Positions 31,896-40,961 are shown, counted from the first letter of the stretch. The stretch is DNA of 64,000 bases from Paludifilum halophilum (GCF_002245355.1 NZ_NOWF01000003.1:310001-374000); one strand, 5' to 3'. The notes: generated from the sequence alone by a model not told the origin. Numbers and translations: made by a program.

Positions 31896-33035
31896 ATGAT
31901 TTACAACGGACAGACTTTCGCGAGTATCCAGGACGCATTAAACGCCGCGCGGGATAACGGCGGCGGCCTGGTGAAAGTGCCGGCGGGCCGGCATACGATT
32001 ACAGAGTGCCTAGAGATTTTCCCGCGTACTACCCTCCGTCTGGCCCCGGATGCGATTATCATGCGCGGCGGCACTTTCGGAAACATGATTCGCCCCGGAA
32101 TCCTGGGTGTTAACGGCTACGAGGGCGTCCACGACGTCGTCCTGGAGGGCGGCACCTGGGACTTTAACGGTACCGAGCACGAGAGCGCAGGTACCGCTAT
32201 TACTTTCGCGCACGCTCGGCGGCTGGTTATTCGGGACCTGGCCGTCGTTAACGTTTACCGTAACCACTGTATCGAGATTAACTCGACCCATACGGCCCTC
32301 GTAGATAACTGCGTTTTCGACGGCCAGCTCGGGCCCACTCGACAGTCCGAAGCTATTCAAATTGACGGAGCGTACCGCGAATCGGTCTACCCGGCGGGCG
32401 GTAATTATGATATGACGACTTGTGCTAACGTAGTGGTCCGCGGTTGCCGGTTCGTCAACTGGTCGCGCGGCGTAGGCTCTCATACCTACGAGCCCGGTTA
32501 TCGGCACAAAAATATCCGAATTATCGGAAATCATTTCGAGGGTATGTACGACGACGGAATCCGGGCTTACGGGTACGAAAACCTGGTCGTTATCGGAAAT
32601 ACCTTCGCGGGCTGTAAAGACGGTGCTACCGTCGAATATACTTCCGGCGGAGCCATCCAAGGGAATACGGTTACTGACAGCGAGCGGAACGGTATTAACC
32701 TCTATAACTACGTCGAAGGTATCGCGGTTCAGGGTAACGTCGTCTCCCGGAGCGCGAGCCAGGGTATTAGCCTCTATAATGCGGCCCATGCGAACACGAT
32801 TACCAGTAATAACGTCTTTCATAACGGAAATTACGGTATCGTGATTAACGGCTCTAACAATAACGCCGTTGTTGGTAACCTCCTCCGGAACAATGGGAGC
32901 AATAACGAACACCCCGGAATCGGTCTCGTAAACGACGCTTATAACAATCTCGTCGAATCAAACCGTATCTGGGGTTACGGAGATGATGTATCGGACTCGA
33001 GCGGAAAGAAGAATAAAGTAAGCGGTAATTATTGA
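31896..33035 (+). CDS. Right-handed parallel beta-helix protein (pectate-lyase-like fold)
   Basis: The 379 aa protein opens with the typical entry motif (YNGQTFASIQDALNAARDNG, then VKVPAGRH) and continues with coil repeats of about 22 residues (VVVRGCRFVNWSRGV, IRIIGNHFEGMYDDGIRA, LVVIGNTFAGCKDG, IAVQGNVVSRSASQGISLYN). This fold serves polysaccharide depolymerases and tailspikes. It lies outside the tail module, between small genes and the recombinase, and has no signal peptide or tail-binding domain. GGAGG lies 15 bases before ATG 31896, rather far. Confidence 0.85.
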   Translation: MIYNGQTFASIQDALNAARDNGGGLVKVPAGRHTITECLEIFPRTTLRLAPDAIIMRGGTFGNMIRPGILGVNGYEGVHDVVLEGGTWDFNGTEHESAGTAITFAHARRLVIRDLAVVNVYRNHCIEINSTHTALVDNCVFDGQLGPTRQSEAIQIDGAYRESVYPAGGNYDMTTCANVVVRGCRFVNWSRGVGSHTYEPGYRHKNIRIIGNHFEGMYDDGIRAYGYENLVVIGNTFAGCKDGATVEYTSGGAIQGNTVTDSERNGINLYNYVEGIAVQGNVVSRSASQGISLYNAAHANTITSNNVFHNGNYGIVINGSNNNAVVGNLLRNNGSNNEHPGIGLVNDAYNNLVESNRIWGYGDDVSDSSGKKNKVSGNY

Positions 33036-33355
33036 CGAAGTCTTTAACGGAGTCTTTAACGAATACCCCTTAACGACGTTCCCTCACGGCCGGGACTACG
33101 TGCCCGGTTGATACATAACCTTGGACGCTCCCTTCGGAGCGCGCCTAACCCATACCCCATAACACCCTCTCAGCTCGATTCTACGGGGGTGCCACGGCGT
33201 TTTAAACCCTTCCGAGGGTAATTGTACTCGGTAGTTATTTCGTAAGTAAATTCGGCCGTATTTCCGGCCTGTTTTTCGAAAAGAAAAAGCCCCGACAGGG
33301 GCGTATTTTTGTCGCGCGATTTTTAGGCGCACCGCTCAAAGCAGGGCGGCAGGAA
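33036..33355. other. 320-base intergenic region between beta-helix gene and recombinase
   Basis: No gene. It holds GAGCG/CGCTC-type hairpins near 33126-33142 and a two-way terminator (33285-33310). The stretch around 33170-33235 might contain the phage attachment site because it adjoins the recombinase, but I find no match to tRNA-Leu or other window sequence. Confidence 0.4.
33285..33310. terminator. Bidirectional terminator between beta-helix gene and recombinase gene
   Basis: GCCCC-GACA-GGGGC with A-rich and T-rich flanks; on the minus strand it ends in CTTTTTCTTTT, a good terminator for the recombinase gene. Confidence 0.75.
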
Positions 33356-33895
33356 CTACAGTTGGACCAGGTCGTAAACGTCATCGACGTCGTCCTGAGT
33401 AATGCCGAGGTACCGCTGAGTAATCGCGGGGTGGGTGTGATTAAAAGCCTTCTGGATAACCGTAATCGGTACGCCGCTCTTATGGGCCCAGTACCCGAAG
33501 GTTTTCCTTAACGTGTGAGTTCCGACCTCCTCCAACCCCACGGCCGCCGCGGCCTTGTTAAGGTTCTTCCAGGCGGCGACCCGGCTAATCGGCTTGTTAG
33601 CGCGGGGAGAGCGGAACAGGTACTCGTCGTCTCCGAAGTCGCCGGAGGCCAGGTAGCGGTTAACTTCCCGCTTAATCGAGGCGTTAATCTTAAACCGCTT
33701 CGCCTTGCGCGTTTTCTTTTCGTTAAGGGTGATAAAGTCCCGACCGCGTACGTCCTTTACTTTCAGCGAGAGCAGGTCGGACACACGGAGCGCGGAGTTA
33801 ACGCCGATAACGAACAGCAGACGGTCTCGAGGAGAAAGAGCGTTCTTCATGGCGGTAATCTTGCGTTTGGAACGGATTGGCTGGACAACGTTCAT
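33356..33895 (-). CDS. Minimal tyrosine recombinase (catalytic domain only)
   Basis: 179 aa with the full catalytic set: Arg in NSALRVSDLLSLKVKD, HTLRKTFGYWAHKSG (His-x-x-Arg), the later His in FNHTHPAI and the nucleophile Tyr in TQRYLGI. The N-terminal arm- and core-binding domain of normal phage integrases is missing. Start ATG 33895 follows GGGGG. Small recombinases of this kind in Bacillus phages may resolve dimers or act with partners. Its central place suggests it need not be the lysogeny integrase. Confidence 0.88.
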   Translation of the reverse strand: MNVVQPIRSKRKITAMKNALSPRDRLLFVIGVNSALRVSDLLSLKVKDVRGRDFITLNEKKTRKAKRFKINASIKREVNRYLASGDFGDDEYLFRSPRANKPISRVAAWKNLNKAAAAVGLEEVGTHTLRKTFGYWAHKSGVPITVIQKAFNHTHPAITQRYLGITQDDVDDVYDLVQL

Positions 33896-33997
33896 AAGGT
33901 TAACCCCCGTTCGGTTTGTGTTAACTACAGTATAGACTGGATTATCGAAAAACGCAAGTATTTATTTCGAAAAAATTAACGAAGGGAGGCGGACACC

Positions 33998-35755
33998 ATA
34001 GCCTGGATTAACGACCGATGGGTAGACCGGCCGGAACGACAGGAACTTATCAACGCATATCGAAGGGCCCTCCGCGGAATGGCGAAGAATATTAATTCGC
34101 TTTCCCCATCGGAGCTTCTGGAGTTCGAACGGCTCGATAAGGAGCTGGAGCGACTGGAACGGATTCACGAGTGCGAGGTAGACCTCTACCGGTTTACCTG
34201 GGAGTACTTCTCGGAGCCTGGAAACCCCGGAAACTCCGGTAACTGGCAAGGGTTCGACCTCCCAAGTTATCACGATGGCCCATGGTTCCACAAGGAAATA
34301 TGCGACATTATGAACAGAGTTTCCAACGAGGAGACTAACGCTAAGGTCTGCGTCGCCGCCCCACGGGGCCACGGAAAAAGCTCTTTTCTCTCAAAGTCGT
34401 TTCCTCTTCACGAGATTATCTACCGGAAACGGCGCTATGTAATGATTTTCTCGGAGACGCCTACCACTGCGAAAATGAATCAGCAATGGCTCTCGCTTCA
34501 AATGCAATATAACAAGAAGCTCCGGGACGACTTCGGCCCCCTCCTCTCCCCCAAGCAGGCGGAGAACCCGAAGGATAACTCGGAGGAGTTTGTCGCGTGG
34601 CTCCCCGATGATGACGAGGATAAAAAGCTTATCGCGAAGGTTGACTCGGTGTCGACCGGCCAGCGGGTCCGGGGCCGTAACTGGAACGGCGTACGACCGG
34701 ACCTTATCGTCCTGGATGACCTGGAAAGCCGCGACAATACGAATACCGCCGAGCTCCGACAGAAGCTACGGAACTGGTTCTCGCAGGATATGATGCCGCT
34801 GGGAGACCCCGGAGGGCGATTTACCGCTTACGTCTATATGGGAACGACGATTCACCACGACGGCCTCCTGGTTCACGTATTGAAGAACCGGAAGGACTTT
34901 AAAAAGCGGATTTACCGCGCGGTTATCGACTGGCCGGAGCGTATGGACCTCTGGGAGAAATGTGAGAACATTTACAACAATCCGGACGCGGAAGACGAGC
35001 AGGCACTCGAGGACGCCCGAGCATTTTACGAGAAGCACCGAGAGGAAATGGAGCGTGGGGCGCGCGTAATATGGCCGGAAGTTAAGGGCCTTTTCGAGCT
35101 GTTCAAGTACCGATGGGACGAGGGCACCCTCGCCTTTAATACCGAGCTTCAAAACGAGCCCCTGGCAAAGGATGACATGGTATTCGACCCTGACAAGTTC
35201 CACTATTGGACGGATGAGGACCGGAATAAGGCCTTTCCGCGGAGCGAGTTTAACCTCTATATGGGTATCGACTTCGCTATGGGTAAGGAACGCGGCGACT
35301 ATTCGGCCATTACGACCGTAGCGCGTCACCGGAAAACGAAAACGGTGTACGTGATAGATAGCTGGATGGACCGAGTACACCCCGACATATTCCTTAAAAT
35401 CATCGTGGACAAAGTTATGAAGTATCAGCCGGACCGCATCGCGGCCGAGGCCCAGGCGGCCCAGGAGTTTTTTACCTTTAAGCTTAAGGAGGCGCTCCGG
35501 GCGGAGGGATTCCCGGCGGCTACACGAGTTCACGAGGTAAAGCACCGGACCCGTAAGGAGCTACGTATCGAAGCCATGCTCCCGGATATCGAAGCCGGGC
35601 GGATTCGTTTTAGCCGTAACCATGGTCTCCTCCTTTATCAGTTCGAGACCTACGGCACCGGCTCGCACGATGACGGGCCGGATAGCCTTCAAATGGCGTG
35701 GGAAATCGCGAAGAAGGCCCCCAGGGCCGTTAAGAAAAAACCTAATTGGTTATAG
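33998..35755 (+). CDS. terL: Terminase large subunit, apparent ATA start
   Basis: Packaging ATPase and nuclease. Walker A is VAAPRGHGKSS, Walker B LIVLDDLES, coupling motif YMGTTIH; the nuclease Asp residues lie in GIDFAMGKERGDYSA, the IAAEAQAAQEFF stretch and HDDGPDSLQMAW. The first ATG (34079) has no ribosome site. Upstream, the frame reads coding-like sequence (IAWINDRWVDRPERQELINA) back to ATA 33998, eight bases after GGAGG, and a stop occurs at 33977 with no ATG, GTG or TTG between. This gives 585 aa. Heads the structural operon. Confidence 0.9.
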   Translation: MAWINDRWVDRPERQELINAYRRALRGMAKNINSLSPSELLEFERLDKELERLERIHECEVDLYRFTWEYFSEPGNPGNSGNWQGFDLPSYHDGPWFHKEICDIMNRVSNEETNAKVCVAAPRGHGKSSFLSKSFPLHEIIYRKRRYVMIFSETPTTAKMNQQWLSLQMQYNKKLRDDFGPLLSPKQAENPKDNSEEFVAWLPDDDEDKKLIAKVDSVSTGQRVRGRNWNGVRPDLIVLDDLESRDNTNTAELRQKLRNWFSQDMMPLGDPGGRFTAYVYMGTTIHHDGLLVHVLKNRKDFKKRIYRAVIDWPERMDLWEKCENIYNNPDAEDEQALEDARAFYEKHREEMERGARVIWPEVKGLFELFKYRWDEGTLAFNTELQNEPLAKDDMVFDPDKFHYWTDEDRNKAFPRSEFNLYMGIDFAMGKERGDYSAITTVARHRKTKTVYVIDSWMDRVHPDIFLKIIVDKVMKYQPDRIAAEAQAAQEFFTFKLKEALRAEGFPAATRVHEVKHRTRKELRIEAMLPDIEAGRIRFSRNHGLLLYQFETYGTGSHDDGPDSLQMAWEIAKKAPRAVKKKPNWL

Positions 35756-35767
35756 GAGGGTAGATAA

Positions 35768-37342
35768 ATGCCGAAATTATACGACGTCGGCGGCGTCTAT
35801 CCTGCGGACGACCACCTCGAACGACTGGCGAAATACGAGACATGCCGGGTAGCTTTCGAAGGACGGTTACAGGAGCTCCGCGAGCGGTTTATGCAGGTTA
35901 TCGCGGAGGACCCCGATAGGCTGGAACAGTACAAACAGCTCCAGCGTCTACTTATCGCGGTCAACCTTCCCGACATTATCCTTACGAAACCGGCGGACCT
36001 CATGGTCGGGGAGCCCCCGATTTATGAAAGCGGTAAGGGTGACCGCTCCCCCGTCCAGAAAGCCCTTAATAGCATCGTCGAGGAAAACGGCCTTAATAAG
36101 CTCATCCATGAGATGGTCATCGGGGCCGGTATCCGCGGAGACGCTTTCCTTAAAGTGCGATATGACTACAGGCAGGACTTTTCCGAAATCCCCGAAGGTT
36201 ATCCGAAGCCGAAAGGAACTAAGCCGGAGCCGATTATCGAATCGGTCGACCCGGCCTACGTGTTTCCCGAGGTTTCGGCCAACAGCCGGAAACAGTTTAA
36301 AGCTATCAATATCGCATACGTTTACTTCATTGATACCGGTAAGGAGGAAAAGCCGTTCCTCCGTGTCGAGCGACACGTCCCCGGATACGTTATCCGAGAG
36401 GACTTCGAGCTGGCGGAAAAACCGCGAGTCGTTACGGTGGACGGAGTCGACCTGCTCCAGTATGACATTATCGACCAGGTAAGCGACCCCGAAATTAAGG
36501 CGACAGGAGCCGACGTTCCCCTGGTTTTTCATGTTCCGTATAAAACGACAGATGAATCCTGGGAAGGTATCGGCGGTATCGAAAAAATCCTCTCGCTGTT
36601 AGAAGCGATTATGGACCGTCTGGTACAAATCGACTATATCCTGTTTAAGCACTCCGACCCGACTATGTACGGGCCTGCACTTGACGAGAGCGGGACCAGC
36701 ACGGCGGCAGGCGGTCGGTACCTGGAGGTTAACGACCAGGACGTTACCCCCGGTTATATGACGTGGGAGTCCCAGCTACAGGGAGCTTTCCAGGAACTCG
36801 ATAAGCTGGTCTCTATGGTTTTTCAAATCTCCGAGACTCCGCAATGGATTTTCGGTACGGTAGTCGCGGACAATGGCTCCGACGGCGGGACCGGTACCTC
36901 CCATACGGACGGCATGGCGATTAAGGCCCGGTTTATGCCTATCCTTTCAAAGGTTAAGCGTATTCGCGTCCATGTCGACGAGGCTGTCCGGGACTCGCTC
37001 TACTACGCTATGGTCATGGATAAGGAGAAGGGTGGCGCGGATTATAACGCCGAATACCCGAAAATACACTGGAAAGACGGTCTCCCCGATTCCGATAAGG
37101 AACTGGCGGAAATTATGAACCTCCGGACCGGCGGAAAACCGACTATCGACGTTAAGACCGCTATTAAACGGATGGACGAACTAGATGACGCCCAGGCGGA
37201 TGCCATTCTTAAGTCAATCGAAGAGGACACCGAGAAGGCCGCGGGATTCGTTGACGCGTCCATTTTTAATAAGGACTCCGGTACCGAAAAACAAACCGAA
37301 GAAAAACCCGAAGGAGACGACGAGCAGGACGGTGGTAGCTAA
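35768..37342 (+). CDS. Portal protein (SPP1 gp6-like)
   Basis: The 524 aa protein forms the dodecameric DNA gate at the capsid vertex. Typical SPP1-type features: LPDIILTKPADLMVGEPPIY near residue 80, WEGIGGIEKILSLLEAIMDR in the stem, then the MAIKARFMPILSKVKRIR helix and an acidic C-terminal tail (EEKPEGDDEQDGG). ATG 35768 follows AGGAGGG and comes 12 bases after terL. Stop and next start overlap (TAATG), so MuF-like protein translation is coupled. Confidence 0.92.
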   Translation: MPKLYDVGGVYPADDHLERLAKYETCRVAFEGRLQELRERFMQVIAEDPDRLEQYKQLQRLLIAVNLPDIILTKPADLMVGEPPIYESGKGDRSPVQKALNSIVEENGLNKLIHEMVIGAGIRGDAFLKVRYDYRQDFSEIPEGYPKPKGTKPEPIIESVDPAYVFPEVSANSRKQFKAINIAYVYFIDTGKEEKPFLRVERHVPGYVIREDFELAEKPRVVTVDGVDLLQYDIIDQVSDPEIKATGADVPLVFHVPYKTTDESWEGIGGIEKILSLLEAIMDRLVQIDYILFKHSDPTMYGPALDESGTSTAAGGRYLEVNDQDVTPGYMTWESQLQGAFQELDKLVSMVFQISETPQWIFGTVVADNGSDGGTGTSHTDGMAIKARFMPILSKVKRIRVHVDEAVRDSLYYAMVMDKEKGGADYNAEYPKIHWKDGLPDSDKELAEIMNLRTGGKPTIDVKTAIKRMDELDDAQADAILKSIEEDTEKAAGFVDASIFNKDSGTEKQTEEKPEGDDEQDGGS

Positions 37343-38274
37343 TGCGAACGGCTCCCGAACCGACCTACGAGCACGACGTCGAAACGCTCGCCCGTCTCTA
37401 TAAGCAAGCGGTCCGAAACATCCTCGCAGAGCTGGAACGAATCGACTTAATGGACCCCTCCCGCCCCTTCGTGCAGACCAGGCTCCGGGAAATCGCCCGT
37501 ATCCTGGCCGAGCTTAACGAAGCGTCGGCGGCCTGGGTCGAGGAAAACGTACCGAAAGCCGCACAGGACGGCGTCGAGTCGGCCCTGTACGAGCTCGGTA
37601 TAGCTGAGACGATGGAACAGGCGGCCACTATGGCCCAACTGAACCAGGTTAACGCTGAGGTTGTAGCCGCGGCGGTCGCGGATACCCAGGAGGACCTCCT
37701 AGCGGTAACGCGTAACATTGACCGCCGGGTACGACTGGCAGTTCAACAAGTGACGTCGGAAGTTATGCGGGCAAACATGACGGAAGGAATTAACGGCCGT
37801 AAGACGATTACCGGCGATATGATGCGCGCCTTACGCAAGCGCTTAGGTGACGCGGTTAACACCGGCATTATAGATGCGGCGGGGCGTCGCTGGCGGCCAG
37901 AGGTTTACGTCGACCTCGTAGCCCGTACGAAATTAAACGACATCCACCTGGAGGCAAGAGCTAACGAGGCTATCGCGAACGATTCCCCGTACGGGATTAT
38001 CAGCTCCCACGGGGCGAAGGACGCGTGCCGGTTCCACGAAAACCGTATCGTTAAGCTGGTCGCAAGTGCTCCGGGTCCTTACCCGACTATTTCCGAGCTT
38101 CGGGCCACAAATCAGATATGGCACCCCAATTGTAAGCATACGGTCCACGTCCTACGGGACCCCTCTTTATTGCCGGACGATTTACAACGTACCGCCGAAC
38201 GGCAGGCGGCCAGGAGTAACGCGGCAATACAGACCGGAAAACGAAACCCCAGCGAGGACGAGCTGGAAACTTAA
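37342..38274 (+). CDS. Minor head protein (SPP1 gp7 / Mu F-like)
   Basis: 310 aa, helical N-terminus and a C-terminal MuF domain around residues 190-270: YVDLVARTKLNDIHLEARAN, then DACRFHENRIVKL with WHPNCKHTVHVL carrying the conserved Cys and His. These proteins sit inside the capsid, bind the portal and help genome delivery. Start overlaps the portal stop. Confidence 0.9.
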   Translation: MRTAPEPTYEHDVETLARLYKQAVRNILAELERIDLMDPSRPFVQTRLREIARILAELNEASAAWVEENVPKAAQDGVESALYELGIAETMEQAATMAQLNQVNAEVVAAAVADTQEDLLAVTRNIDRRVRLAVQQVTSEVMRANMTEGINGRKTITGDMMRALRKRLGDAVNTGIIDAAGRRWRPEVYVDLVARTKLNDIHLEARANEAIANDSPYGIISSHGAKDACRFHENRIVKLVASAPGPYPTISELRATNQIWHPNCKHTVHVLRDPSLLPDDLQRTAERQAARSNAAIQTGKRNPSEDELET

Positions 38275-38287
38275 GGAGGGCTAGCAA

Positions 38288-38665
38288 ATGAGCTTTAAAA
38301 CGACTATCGAGGAAGACGCTAACGGGCACGTCGTCCAGGAAAGCGTAAAGCGTAAGGCGATTAAGAAGTCCGCTACGGTTAGTATCGCGGCAAGTGGAGC
38401 CGACGCTACCGCTACGATTTCCGTACCCGAAGGCGAGCTCTGGTACATCAAGGCTATTACCGTAACGAAAGGAACTAACGTAACCGTCGACTCTATCACT
38501 ATCGACGGTGAGGTATTCCCCGAAACTGCTACAGTTTCCGACGTTGAGGCCAGTTACGGGGCCCTCGTTTCCGCGGAAAAGTTTATCGCTATTCAAGGCG
38601 ATAACGCGAACACCACGGTGGCCGAGGACCTGACTATCGAAGTAACCGGCTACTCCATTGTCTAA
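38288..38665 (+). CDS. Phage structural protein of unknown role (125 aa)
   Basis: Starts MSFKTTIEEDANGHVVQESV behind AAGGAGGG. After a charged N-terminus it is a beta sandwich-like chain rich in Ala, Thr and Val (ATVSIAASGADATATISVPE). It lies between the MuF-like gene and scaffold, where head decoration or fibre proteins occur. A related beta pattern appears in the protein from 42563. Confidence 0.75.
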   Translation: MSFKTTIEEDANGHVVQESVKRKAIKKSATVSIAASGADATATISVPEGELWYIKAITVTKGTNVTVDSITIDGEVFPETATVSDVEASYGALVSAEKFIAIQGDNANTTVAEDLTIEVTGYSIV

Positions 38666-38782
38666 CAGCTCCCGCCCTTCGGAGTGCACCGTGGGGCGGA
38701 ACTTCTTATAATCGAACGCCGTACAGACGGGCGTTAAACGTCTGGAAACCGGGCGACGGCCCTAAAACGGGAGGAACGCATT

Positions 38783-39475
38783 ATGGCGGAAGAACAACAG
38801 CAGAACCAACAAGTCGAGGAACCCCGCAGAGAGGAAACCCAAGGGACTGAAACCGCGGATAACAGTCCGAAAACAATTTCCATGACGCAGGAGGAACTCG
38901 ACGAGCTTATCGCTAAGCGTGTCGGCCGCGTTAACAAGAAGTTGGAGAAGCTGAAAGAACAATACGCGGACTATGACGACGTTAAGTCCAAGCTTAGCGA
39001 GTTCGAATCGAAAGCCGAAGAACAACGGCAGGCGGAACTCTCCGAGGTGGAGCGCCTTAAGGAAGAACTCGAGGTCGCTACCCGCGAAAAGGAGGAGCTC
39101 TCGAACAAGCTTAACGAGGTTTCCGAGTCTATGAAGAATAGTAAAATCGACGCCCGGTTCCAGGAGCTGGCTAAGGAGCACAATATCGAGTACCTGGCGG
39201 CCGCTAAGAAGTTGGCGGACCTATCCGAAGTGACTGTCGACGACGAAGGCGTCCACGGTATGGAGGACATCGTTAAGAATCTCGTTAAAGAAAATCCTTT
39301 CCTCGTTGCTAGAGCCGAACCCGAAACCGTAGGCGAAGCGTCCAACCCTCCGAAGAAAACAGACGCGAAGACTAAAGCGCAGATGCTCGAAGAAGCCAAG
39401 CAAAGGGCCCGCTCGGGTAATCCACGTGATATGGCCGCCTATCTGAAACTGAAACGTCAACTCAACACAAAGTAA
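38783..39475 (+). CDS. Capsid scaffolding protein (DUF4355-like)
   Basis: 230 aa, Glu/Lys/Gln-rich. A disordered N-terminus (QQQNQQVEEPRREETQG) precedes a long coiled coil (about residues 45-125: RVNKKLEKLKEQYADYDDVK; EVERLKEELEVATREKEELS). The C-terminus is basic (KQRARSGNPRDMAAYLKLKR), the part that binds capsid subunits. Immediately before the capsid gene, the usual place. It would guide procapsid assembly and then leave. Confidence 0.88.
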   Translation: MAEEQQQNQQVEEPRREETQGTETADNSPKTISMTQEELDELIAKRVGRVNKKLEKLKEQYADYDDVKSKLSEFESKAEEQRQAELSEVERLKEELEVATREKEELSNKLNEVSESMKNSKIDARFQELAKEHNIEYLAAAKKLADLSEVTVDDEGVHGMEDIVKNLVKENPFLVARAEPETVGEASNPPKKTDAKTKAQMLEEAKQRARSGNPRDMAAYLKLKRQLNTK

Positions 39476-39539
39476 AACGCCCCGCCTTTTTTGCGAGTTA
39501 AATATCAAAATATTTTGAAAAAGGAGAGTTACCTCTACT

Positions 39540-40619
39540 ATGATTTACAAAACGAATCTGCAAGTAGGTATTCCTGAGTCCGTATCCGATGAACTTCTGT
39601 GGCTGAATCCGAACCAAATCCCGTTGCTGTCTATGGTCGGGTTTGCCGAGGCCGCCGCCAACACCAAGCACGAATGGCTCGAAGACGAAATGTTCGCCAC
39701 TGAGTCCAAGCTGGCCGCGGACGTTCTCGCGGGTGATACCTCTATCTCCGTCGAAGACGCTGAGCCGTTCCGCGCGGACGTTATTGCTCGCGTCGGTTCC
39801 GAAATGGTTAAAGTAACCAGCGTTTCCGGTACTACTTTGACCGTGGAACGGGGCTACGCTGGCACGACCGATGCCGACCATACCACCGGGGATAAAATCG
39901 AATTCCTGTTCGTGGAAGGTGTGGAAGGTGCGGACGCTCGTAAAGCCCGCTTCAAACAGCGTACCCGGAAAGAGAACTATACCCAAATCTTCGACGAAAC
40001 CATCTCTATCTCCGGTACCTCTTTGGCAGTGGCTAACTACAACATTGACGACATTTACGATTACGAGCGCTCTAAGAAAATGCTCGAGCTGGCCCTGCAA
40101 TTGGAAAAGGCCGCTATCAGCGGTATCAAGCTGGAAAACGGACAAATCCGCCAGATGAACGGTATCCGTAACCAGGTCGTTACCCATGTTGATTCCGCTA
40201 GCGAAGCGCTGACTATGGACAAAATTAACAACCTGGCGCAAGACCTGTACGAAGCTGGCGCGTTCGCTTCCGGTTCCGACCACGTCCTTATCGTTCCGGC
40301 CAAGCAGAAGCGCGTCGTTTCTCAGTTTGATAGCACTAAGGTTCAGCTCGACCGTAACGACCGCGTGCGCGGTATGGTTGTGGACGCCCTGGTTACCGAC
40401 TTCGGAGAGTTCCCGGTCCTGCTTAACAACAACCTGGACGCAAACGAAGCTATGCTCGTCGACCTGAACCGCGTGGCTATCCGCCCCCTGCGCGGCCGCG
40501 AGTTCTCCCACGAGTTCCTCGGTAAAAAAGGCGACTACGTCGAGGGTCAAATCGTCGGCGAGTATACCCTGGAACTGTACCAAGAGAAAGCCCACGGCCG
40601 CCTCTCCAACCTCACCTAA
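39540..40619 (+). CDS. Major capsid protein (SU10/DUF5309-like HK97 fold)
   Basis: 359 aa. N-arm YKTNLQVGIPESVSDELLWL, an inserted beta domain (AGDTSISVEDAEPFRADVIA; GYAGTTDADHTTGDKIEF), then FDETISISGTSLAVANYNID and the HK97-like core (HVLIVPAKQKRVVSQFD; REFSHEFLGKKGDYVEGQIV). Codon choice leans to CTG, CGT and AAA compared with neighbours, as expected for a very highly expressed gene. A terminator follows. Confidence 0.9.
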   Translation: MIYKTNLQVGIPESVSDELLWLNPNQIPLLSMVGFAEAAANTKHEWLEDEMFATESKLAADVLAGDTSISVEDAEPFRADVIARVGSEMVKVTSVSGTTLTVERGYAGTTDADHTTGDKIEFLFVEGVEGADARKARFKQRTRKENYTQIFDETISISGTSLAVANYNIDDIYDYERSKKMLELALQLEKAAISGIKLENGQIRQMNGIRNQVVTHVDSASEALTMDKINNLAQDLYEAGAFASGSDHVLIVPAKQKRVVSQFDSTKVQLDRNDRVRGMVVDALVTDFGEFPVLLNNNLDANEAMLVDLNRVAIRPLRGREFSHEFLGKKGDYVEGQIVGEYTLELYQEKAHGRLSNLT

Positions 40620-40637
40620 TAAGATTTAAAGTTTCTC

Positions 40638-40670
40638 GCCCGTGGTCCCTGACTGCGGGCTTTATTTTTT
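40638..40670 (+). terminator. Terminator-like hairpin after the capsid gene
   Basis: GCCCG / CGGGC with a 13-base loop and TTTATTTTTT tail, 18 bases after the capsid stop. It could lower transcription into the connector genes. Confidence 0.75.
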
Positions 40671-40698
40671 GAAATCATAGCCCGAAGGAGTGAAACGC

Positions 40699-40947
40699 GT
40701 GTACGAACTGATTTCAAAACGTTTCCCCCGGCTGGGCTTCTACGTAAATGGAGAGCGTTACAAATTCTATAACGGAAAGCTCCGCACAGACGACTCGAAA
40801 GTCGTAGCCGTGGCGGAAAAGCTGGAAGGCGTAGAAGTGGTAAACAGGCCGGAATCCAAGAAGGAGCCGGAAAAGAAGTCGGAGGAAAAGCCGAAAAAAT
40901 CGGCTCCGAAAAGAAAGAAAACGGCGAAAAAATCCTCCGATAAGTAA
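40699..40947 (+). CDS. Small Lys-rich phage protein
   Basis: 82 aa from GTG 40699 (eight bases after AAGGAG; GTG 40690 is too close). An N-terminal KRFPRLGFYVNGERYKFYNG beta part and a highly charged Lys/Glu/Ser tail (EKKSEEKPKKSAPKRKKTAK). Located between capsid and connectors, as small head-associated proteins of SPP1-like phages are. The basic tail could contact DNA or capsid interior. Confidence 0.75.
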   Translation: MYELISKRFPRLGFYVNGERYKFYNGKLRTDDSKVVAVAEKLEGVEVVNRPESKKEPEKKSEEKPKKSAPKRKKTAKKSSDK

Positions 40948-40961
40948 AGGAGGACGCCGTT

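Noticed and set aside
33165-33200. tRNA 3'-end-like word (GCTCGATTCTACGGGGGTGCCA) as an attachment core
   Set aside because: The T-loop does not fit GTTCRANNC and there is no matching tRNA in the window, so it cannot be supported.
33096-33332. 78-codon leftward frame beside the recombinase
   Set aside because: Spans a terminator hairpin and has no ribosome site.
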